DNA from: Gemmatimonadota bacterium
GTDB taxonomy: Bacteria > Latescibacterota > UBA2968 > UBA8231
Length of the DNA: 5,376 bases
Reading direction: 5' to 3'
NCBI GenBank assembly: GCA_026706165.1
Contig: JAPOZF010000777.1
Span: 1 to 5,376, forward strand
Shown here piece after piece: positions 1 to 5,376 of this stretch. The position numbers were made by a program, and so were the translations under genes. The first letter of the stretch is position 1; each line of letters opens with the position of its first letter. The notes beneath the pieces were generated by a model. The model saw only the letters and a list, made by a program, of their open reading frames with translations, was not told the DNA's origin and searched no databases.

Positions 1-777
1 GAGGAAGGTGGGAGTTCCGTCCGCTGCCTTGATGACGATGTTCTCGATATCGGCGACCGTGGAGGCCAGGCCGACCGAGCGCACGACGTACTCCTCGGCG
101 TCCTTCCGTATGAACTGGGCGCCGACGTTGAGGTTGTTGGCTGCGATCTGTTCGATGACGTCGCGCAGGGTCACCCCGTAGCGCAACAGGGCGTGGGGAT
201 CGACCACTACGTGAAACTGCTTCTCGTGGCCGCCGATGCCGAGGATCTCGGTGACTCCCGGAACGGTCTGCAGGTGGAACTTGACCAGCCAGTCCTGGAT
301 CGTGCGCAGCTCTTCGAGCGAGTGCTCGCCGGTGGTGTCTTCGAGGTAGTAGAAGAGCACCAGCCCCATACCGGTGGAAATCGGCCCCAGCGCCGGTTCG
401 CCGAACCCTTCCGGGATCTGTTCCCGGGCCTCCTGAAGCCGTTCGTTGACCAGCTGGCGGGCGAAGTAGATATCCATTCCGTCTTCGAAGTAGATGTTGA
501 CGACAGAGAGCCCGAAGTTCGAAACCGAACGGATGTTCTCGATGCCGGGGAGGCCGTTCATCACCGTCTCGATGGGGTAGGTGACGTAGGTTTCGATCTC
601 TTCGGGGGCCAGACCCTCGGTGACGGTGAATACCTGCACGAGGTTGGGGGAGACGTCCGGAAAGGCATCGACCGGAAGCTGCCGGTAGCTGTAGTAACCG
701 CTCCCCACCACCACCGCTCCCAGGACCAGCATGAGCAGCCGGTTGTGCAGCGACAGCTGAATGATGCGGTCTACCAT
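1..777 (-). CDS. czcA: Heavy-metal efflux RND pump, CzcA/CusA family (N-terminal 259 residues; cut by left edge)
   Basis: This is the inner-membrane, proton-driven pump of a tripartite metal exporter. The frame is open from an ATG at 777 to the window edge, giving 259 codons, about a quarter of the usual length of roughly 1,040 residues. A first membrane helix is visible at about residues 13-31 (RLLMLVLGAVVVGSGYYSY). It is followed by the HME-RND signature PVDAFPDVSPNLVQV at 35-49, then EEIETYVTYPIE at 59-70, FEDGMDIYFAR at 97-107 and LRTIQDWLVKFHL at 157-169, which are the porter subdomains of the first periplasmic loop. These match the CzcA/CusA branch rather than AcrB-type drug pumps. The residues that decide metal and proton specificity lie in the missing part, so the metal is unknown. 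The start is 22 bases after the adaptor stop and is preceded by a purine-rich stretch (GGGGAAGGGCAGG), so it is probably co-transcribed with czcC and czcB. The family is certain; the czcA name rather than cusA is a judgement. Confidence 0.95.
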   Translation of the reverse strand, partial: MVDRIIQLSLHNRLLMLVLGAVVVGSGYYSYRQLPVDAFPDVSPNLVQVFTVTEGLAPEEIETYVTYPIETVMNGLPGIENIRSVSNFGLSVVNIYFEDGMDIYFARQLVNERLQEAREQIPEGFGEPALGPISTGMGLVLFYYLEDTTGEHSLEELRTIQDWLVKFHLQTVPGVTEILGIGGHEKQFHVVVDPHALLRYGVTLRDVIEQIAANNLNVGAQFIRKDAEEYVVRSVGLASTVADIENIVIKAADGTPTFL

Positions 778-799
778 CGGCCTGCCCTTCCCCCGGCGG

Positions 800-1990
800 T
801 CAGTGGGCGTGGCCTTCGCCGAAAGCGCCCTTTTCCAGCTGGGCTTTCAGGACGAAGGCCCCCCGGGAGACATACGGCTGTCCCGGTTCCAGCCCGGAGA
901 CGATCTCGGCATGGGTGGGGTTGGCGCGGCCTAAGCGGACCGGCTGGGGGACGAATTCCCCGCCGGTCTCGACAAAGACGACGGGGTGGTCTTCCAGCAT
1001 CTGGACGGCGGAACCCGGCACCAGGAGGGGAACGTCGATGCCTTCCACATCAATGGTTGCGGTGACGAAGGAGCCGGGCCGCCAACGGCCGTCGGGGTTG
1101 GGAAGGACGGTGCGAACCGAAGCTGTCCGCAGCGACTCGTTGATGATGGGGCTGATATAGTCCACGGTTCCGGTGGTGGAAGGGCCGCCCTGGCTTCCCT
1201 GGATATGGACGGCCTGGCCGACGCGCAGGAACGGCAGGTCCGTCTGGTAAGCCGTCAACAGGACCCACACGGAACGCAGGTCCGCGACGATGAAGGCCTC
1301 GGAATCCTCCTTCAGCACTTCCCCCTGGGTTATGTGCTTGTAGATGATGGTCCCCGTGAAGGGGGCCCTTATTTCGTAGCGGGTAAAGCGCTCGTCGCCC
1401 TCGAAGGACAGCTTCTCCAGGCTGGACACGGGATACCCGAGGGCGCGAAGCTTCTGCTCGGCCACCCGCAGGTCGATCCGCGCTTCCGCCAGCCTGGTCC
1501 TGGCCTCGAGGAAAACCCGCTCCGAAGAGATCGACTGGGCCCACAGGGTTTCTTCCCGGTCGAAGGTTGCCTGAGCCAGCTCCAGGCGCTCCTGGGCGAC
1601 CAGGTAAGCCGACTTGGGTTCGGAGAGATCCTGGCTTTCCAGCACTGCCAGGATCTCGTCCTGCTTCACCCGGTCTCCGACATTGGCGAAGATCTCGCTG
1701 GCGACCCCCGGTACCCGGGGCACGATGTGGGCAAGCAGATTGGGATTGACCTGCACTTCCCCGGGTGTATTCACCTGTATCGCCAGCTTGCCCGGGGAGG
1801 CGTTTGCGACCTCGATGCCGAACTCCGCCCGTTCCGCTGCGCTCAGCCGTACCCTCTCCCCGGATTTCTCGTGATGCTCGCCAGCAGCCCGGGCCGGCTG
1901 GTTCTGGGCAAATAGCGAGAGGCCCTCTCCAAGCGCGAAGAGACCCGTCAGCAAACCCGTGATTCCCAGGCTCGACTTGTAGATGCGCAT
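800..1990 (-). CDS. czcB: Efflux RND periplasmic adaptor subunit, CzcB/CusB (HlyD/MFP) family
   Basis: This is the periplasmic membrane-fusion protein that links the RND pump to the outer-membrane channel. From the ATG at 1990 it has 396 residues, a normal length. Residues 1-29 look like a signal peptide or N-terminal anchor (basic MRIYKSS, then hydrophobic LGITGLLTGLFALG). The first half of the lipoyl-like domain is at about 87-121 (HIVPRVPGVASEIFANVGDRV). An alpha-helical hairpin spans about 122-184, rich in Ala, Glu, Arg and Leu. The second lipoyl half is at about 204-237 (YEIRAPFTGTIIYKHITQGE), followed by a beta barrel and a membrane-proximal domain (RWRPGSFVTATIDV, about 302-315). It ends GEGHAH, a His-rich tail common in CzcB-like adaptors, and HH also occurs near the mature N-terminus. 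I chose 1990 because it puts the signal peptide at the N-terminus and has GGGGAG seven bases upstream. The frame stays open to a TTG at 2089 that overlaps the czcC stop and would add 33 residues; an ATG at 1996 is also possible. Confidence 0.93.
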   Translation of the reverse strand: MRIYKSSLGITGLLTGLFALGEGLSLFAQNQPARAAGEHHEKSGERVRLSAAERAEFGIEVANASPGKLAIQVNTPGEVQVNPNLLAHIVPRVPGVASEIFANVGDRVKQDEILAVLESQDLSEPKSAYLVAQERLELAQATFDREETLWAQSISSERVFLEARTRLAEARIDLRVAEQKLRALGYPVSSLEKLSFEGDERFTRYEIRAPFTGTIIYKHITQGEVLKEDSEAFIVADLRSVWVLLTAYQTDLPFLRVGQAVHIQGSQGGPSTTGTVDYISPIINESLRTASVRTVLPNPDGRWRPGSFVTATIDVEGIDVPLLVPGSAVQMLEDHPVVFVETGGEFVPQPVRLGRANPTHAEIVSGLEPGQPYVSRGAFVLKAQLEKGAFGEGHAH

Positions 1991-1997
1991 TCTCATT

Positions 1998-2003
1998 CTC
2001 CCC
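1998..2003 (-). promoter_or_regulatory. Ribosome binding site for czcB
   Basis: GGGGAG read on the minus strand lies seven bases before the ATG at 1990 and only one base before the ATG at 1996. The spacing favours 1990 as the start of the adaptor. An AGGAG also lies twelve bases before the TTG at 2089, which is a long spacing but leaves that start possible. Confidence 0.5.
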
Positions 2004-2085
2004 GGGGACGGATGAGGACTCCTGCGTACCTGATGGGAGCCCACCGGTAATTCACTGTTCAACATTGCCCCCCGCGGCAGTTGGT

Positions 2086-3369
2086 TCAATTTCCCGCCGG
2101 GCTCCTGGCAGGCAGGGGACTGCCGACCGCCCTTTCCAGCGCAGCCTCGGCCGCCCGGTACTCGAACAGGACCCCGGCGTATTCCACCAGCGTCTCGATC
2201 CAGGTGCGCTGGGTTTCCAGCAGCTCGAGGTAGGAGGATTTGCCCTCCTCGTAGCTGCGGCCCGCCAACTCGAACGCACGCCCGGCTTCGGGAAGGATCC
2301 GGTCCTGGAACAGGACCACCTGCTTGCCGGCGGTACCGAGGCCGCGCCAGGCCTGTTCCGTTTCGAGAAGGACCTGGTAGCGCAGCGCCTCGCGTTCAGC
2401 CTCGGTCCGGGCGACCGCGGCCCTGGCTTCGGCCCGTTCGCCGCGCTGGCGGGATAAGGCCCACAGCGGAATCTCCATTCCCAAACGAAAAAGCCAGGAA
2501 TCTTCCCCGTGGCCATGCCGCTGTTGGAGAGCCAGCCCCAGATTCAGATCCGGAAATAGAGCGGCGGTCGCCGCCCCCTGGCGGTTCTCCATGGCGTTCA
2601 ACCGCAGCGAAATCCCCGCCAGATCGGGCCGTTGCCGCAGGGCGGTATCGGTCAGTTGGTCGAGGTCGGTATCATGGGGCTGGTAGAACAGGCTGTCCGA
2701 TATCGAAAACCGGGTCTGCAGCGGACGGGCAAGGAGCGCATTGAGCCCGGTCCTGGCCGCGGAGAGGTCGTTTTCCGCTGCGGTCAGGCGATTGGTTGCC
2801 CGTCCGGCCTCGACGCTGGCCCGCATGACGTCCAACTGGGGCACATCCCCCGCTTCGAACCGGATCCTGGCCTGGCGCAGGATTTCCAGGGCCAGGTCGA
2901 GGTCCTGGCGCGCATGCCGGAGCAGCGACCTCTGCAGGGCGATCCGGTCATAGGCGTTCTTTGCCCGCATGCCCATGTCGAGCTTTGCCGTCTCGTAGAG
3001 GGCGAGGCGGGCCGCCTCAGCCTGCCGGCGGCCGGCCCGCAGGCGATGCCACCACTTCAGGGGAAATTCAACCCGTTGGCTGACGCCGATCGTGTGCTCG
3101 CCATGATGTTGCGATCCTCCCAGCCTGGGGAGTTCTTCGAACTCGAATTCAGGATCTGGCGGGGCCCTGTCCAGCCGTGCACGGGCGCGGGCGCCCTCCC
3201 AGGCGTTGCGAGCCGCTTCCACTTCCGGGTTGCGCTCGATGACCATGCGCACGGCATCGCTCCGGGACAGGACTTCGGCGTGCAGGTTGACCTGAGGAGT
3301 CAGCCCTACGGCAAAGTGAAGCGCCAGCAACAGGGGGAAATGCCTGACCGGCGACTCAGCTGTTGTCAT
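2086..3369 (-). CDS. czcC: Outer-membrane efflux protein, TolC/CzcC (OEP) family
   Basis: This is the outer-membrane channel of the tripartite metal exporter, 427 residues, a usual length for CzcC/CusC-type proteins. The N-terminus is signal-like: hydrophobic FPLLLALHFAVGL at 11-23 with a possible cleavage after NLHA at about 31. No lipobox Cys is seen, so it is probably not lipidated, unlike CusC. Two outer-membrane efflux repeats are visible, at about 33-218 and 240-415. Each holds the equivalent segment, FEAGDVPQLDVMRASVE at 171-187 and YEEGKSSYLELLETQRTW at 373-390, and each repeat closes with a similar Leu/Ala-rich helix (LNALLARPL, LERAVGSPL). Long Ala, Arg and Glu-rich helices between them fit the periplasmic tunnel. 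The ATG at 3369 has GGGAG five bases upstream. It is the first gene of the cassette after a 94-base gap from lpdA, and the adaptor follows directly. The family is clear; partnership with the neighbouring pump is inferred from gene order. Confidence 0.94.
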   Translation of the reverse strand: MTTAESPVRHFPLLLALHFAVGLTPQVNLHAEVLSRSDAVRMVIERNPEVEAARNAWEGARARARLDRAPPDPEFEFEELPRLGGSQHHGEHTIGVSQRVEFPLKWWHRLRAGRRQAEAARLALYETAKLDMGMRAKNAYDRIALQRSLLRHARQDLDLALEILRQARIRFEAGDVPQLDVMRASVEAGRATNRLTAAENDLSAARTGLNALLARPLQTRFSISDSLFYQPHDTDLDQLTDTALRQRPDLAGISLRLNAMENRQGAATAALFPDLNLGLALQQRHGHGEDSWLFRLGMEIPLWALSRQRGERAEARAAVARTEAEREALRYQVLLETEQAWRGLGTAGKQVVLFQDRILPEAGRAFELAGRSYEEGKSSYLELLETQRTWIETLVEYAGVLFEYRAAEAALERAVGSPLPARSPAGN

Positions 3370-3463
3370 GGTTGCTCCCGAAGCAGGCAGGGGGCTTTCT
3401 GGTTCCGGGTCATCTTCCAGGCCTGGGGAAAGGCAGTCCTGAAAAGGGCGGCTGCCTCCGCTG
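3370..3463 (-). other. Intergenic gap between lpdA and the efflux cassette
   Basis: This 94-base gap is the longest non-coding stretch between two genes here with firm ends. On the minus strand it holds an inverted repeat, AGGCAG at 3452-3457 and CTGCCT at 3431-3436, with a 15-base loop and only a short T-rich tail, so it is at best a weak terminator. It also holds a 15-codon mini-ORF (3413 down to 3366, MTRNQKAPCLLREQP) whose TGA overlaps the czcC ATG as ATGA. No convincing -35/-10 pair was seen, although a promoter for the cassette could sit here or inside the end of lpdA. Confidence 0.4.
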
Positions 3464-4873
<1,410 letters not shown>

Positions 4874-4889
4874 GGCAGGGACCGGGCGC

Positions 4890-5376
4890 CTACCCGCCGA
4901 GGGCGAGCAGAAACGGGTTCTCGACAGCGTCGCAGAACCAGCGCAGGAAGCGGGCTCCGTCGGCGCCGTCGATCAGGCGGTGGTCGTAGGACAGGGCCAG
5001 GGGCATCATCAGGCGGGGCGCGAATTCCCCGTCGACGAGAACCGGCTCCTGGCTGCTGCGGGCGATTCCGAGAATCGCCACCTCGGGAGCGTTGACCAGC
5101 GGCGTGAACGAGGTGCCGCCGATCCCCCCGAGGTTGCTGATCGTGAAGGTGCCGCCCTGCATCTCCTCGATAGCGAGCTTGCCGCTGCGCGCCCTCGCCG
5201 AGATATCGGTCAGCTCGACGGACAGCTCGAGGATGTTCTTGCGGTCGACGTCGCGGACGACCGGCACCAGCAGCCCGCGCTCGGTATCCACGGCGACGCC
5301 GATGTTGATGTAATTCTTGTAGATCACCTCCTCGCTGCCGACGTCGATGCTGGCGTTGAACGCCGGAAACTTCGAC
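4890..5376 (-). CDS. aceF: Pyruvate dehydrogenase E2, dihydrolipoyllysine acetyltransferase (C-terminal 161 residues; cut by right edge)
   Basis: This is the C-terminal part of the acyltransferase catalytic domain that passes the acetyl group from lipoyl-lysine to CoA and forms the core of the complex. The frame runs open from the window edge to a TAG at 4890-4892. Visible motifs, numbered within the fragment, are FNASID at 6-11, the strand [11 protein letters not shown] at 34-44, [20 protein letters not shown] at 79-98, and the active-site [15 protein letters not shown] at 129-143, where His132 is the catalytic His and Asp136 belongs to the conserved DG. The [10 protein letters not shown] segment and the [12 protein letters not shown] ending resemble E2 of pyruvate dehydrogenase more than E2 of 2-oxoglutarate dehydrogenase, but a branched-chain complex cannot be fully excluded. 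Lipoyl and subunit-binding domains would lie outside the window. A GTG at 5327 is internal and not a real start. The lpdA gene follows after 16 bases, the common aceE-aceF-lpd layout. Confidence 0.95.
   Translation of the reverse strand, partial: SKFPAFNASIDVGSEEVIYKNYINIGVAVDTERGLLVPVVRDVDRKNILELSVELTDISARARSGKLAIEEMQGGTFTISNLGGIGGTSFTPLVNAPEVAILGIARSSQEPVLVDGEFAPRLMMPLALSYDHRLIDGADGARFLRWFCDAVENPFLLALGG

Noticed and set aside
193..1915. Plus-strand open frames opposite the pump and adaptor (193-1065 and 986-1915)
   Set aside because: They overlap each other and lie antisense to genes with clear family motifs; no ribosome site or domain supports them.
3417..3426. Perfect ten-base palindrome CCAGGCCTGG
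   Set aside because: It has no loop, is short, and is expected by chance in GC-rich DNA; it shows no link to a promoter or known operator.

Overview
The window is a GC-rich bacterial fragment. Every supported gene lies on the minus strand and is read from the right edge to the left, and coding density is about 95%. The outer-membrane efflux protein and the tripartite efflux layout point to a Gram-negative (diderm) bacterium. The sequence alone does not let me assign a phylum.

Right part (about 3464-5376): the 3' end of a pyruvate dehydrogenase complex cluster. The C-terminal catalytic domain of the E2 acyltransferase (aceF type, cut by the right edge) is followed after 16 bases by a complete E3 dihydrolipoyl dehydrogenase (lpdA). 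E2 moves the acetyl group from lipoyl-lysine to CoA, and E3 reoxidises the dihydrolipoyl arm with NAD+. E1 and the rest of E2 would lie beyond the right edge.

Left part (1-3369): a tripartite RND heavy-metal efflux cassette in the order outer-membrane channel (czcC/cusC-like), periplasmic adaptor (czcB/cusB-like), inner-membrane HME-RND pump (czcA/cusA-like, cut by the left edge). The three proteins would form one channel across both membranes and export metal cations. The adaptor has His-rich ends and only one Met after its signal peptide. That leans towards a Czc-type divalent-metal system (Zn/Co/Cd/Ni) rather than a Cus-type Cu/Ag system, but this is inference.

The two blocks are separated by a 94-base gap (3370-3463). 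It holds a weak inverted repeat and a 15-codon mini-ORF whose stop overlaps the czcC start. No tRNA, rRNA, CRISPR array, insertion sequence or long repeat was seen. I found no convincing new biological system. The points most worth checking are the junction between a central-metabolism operon and a metal-efflux cassette, the mini-ORF in that junction, and the choice of start for the adaptor.
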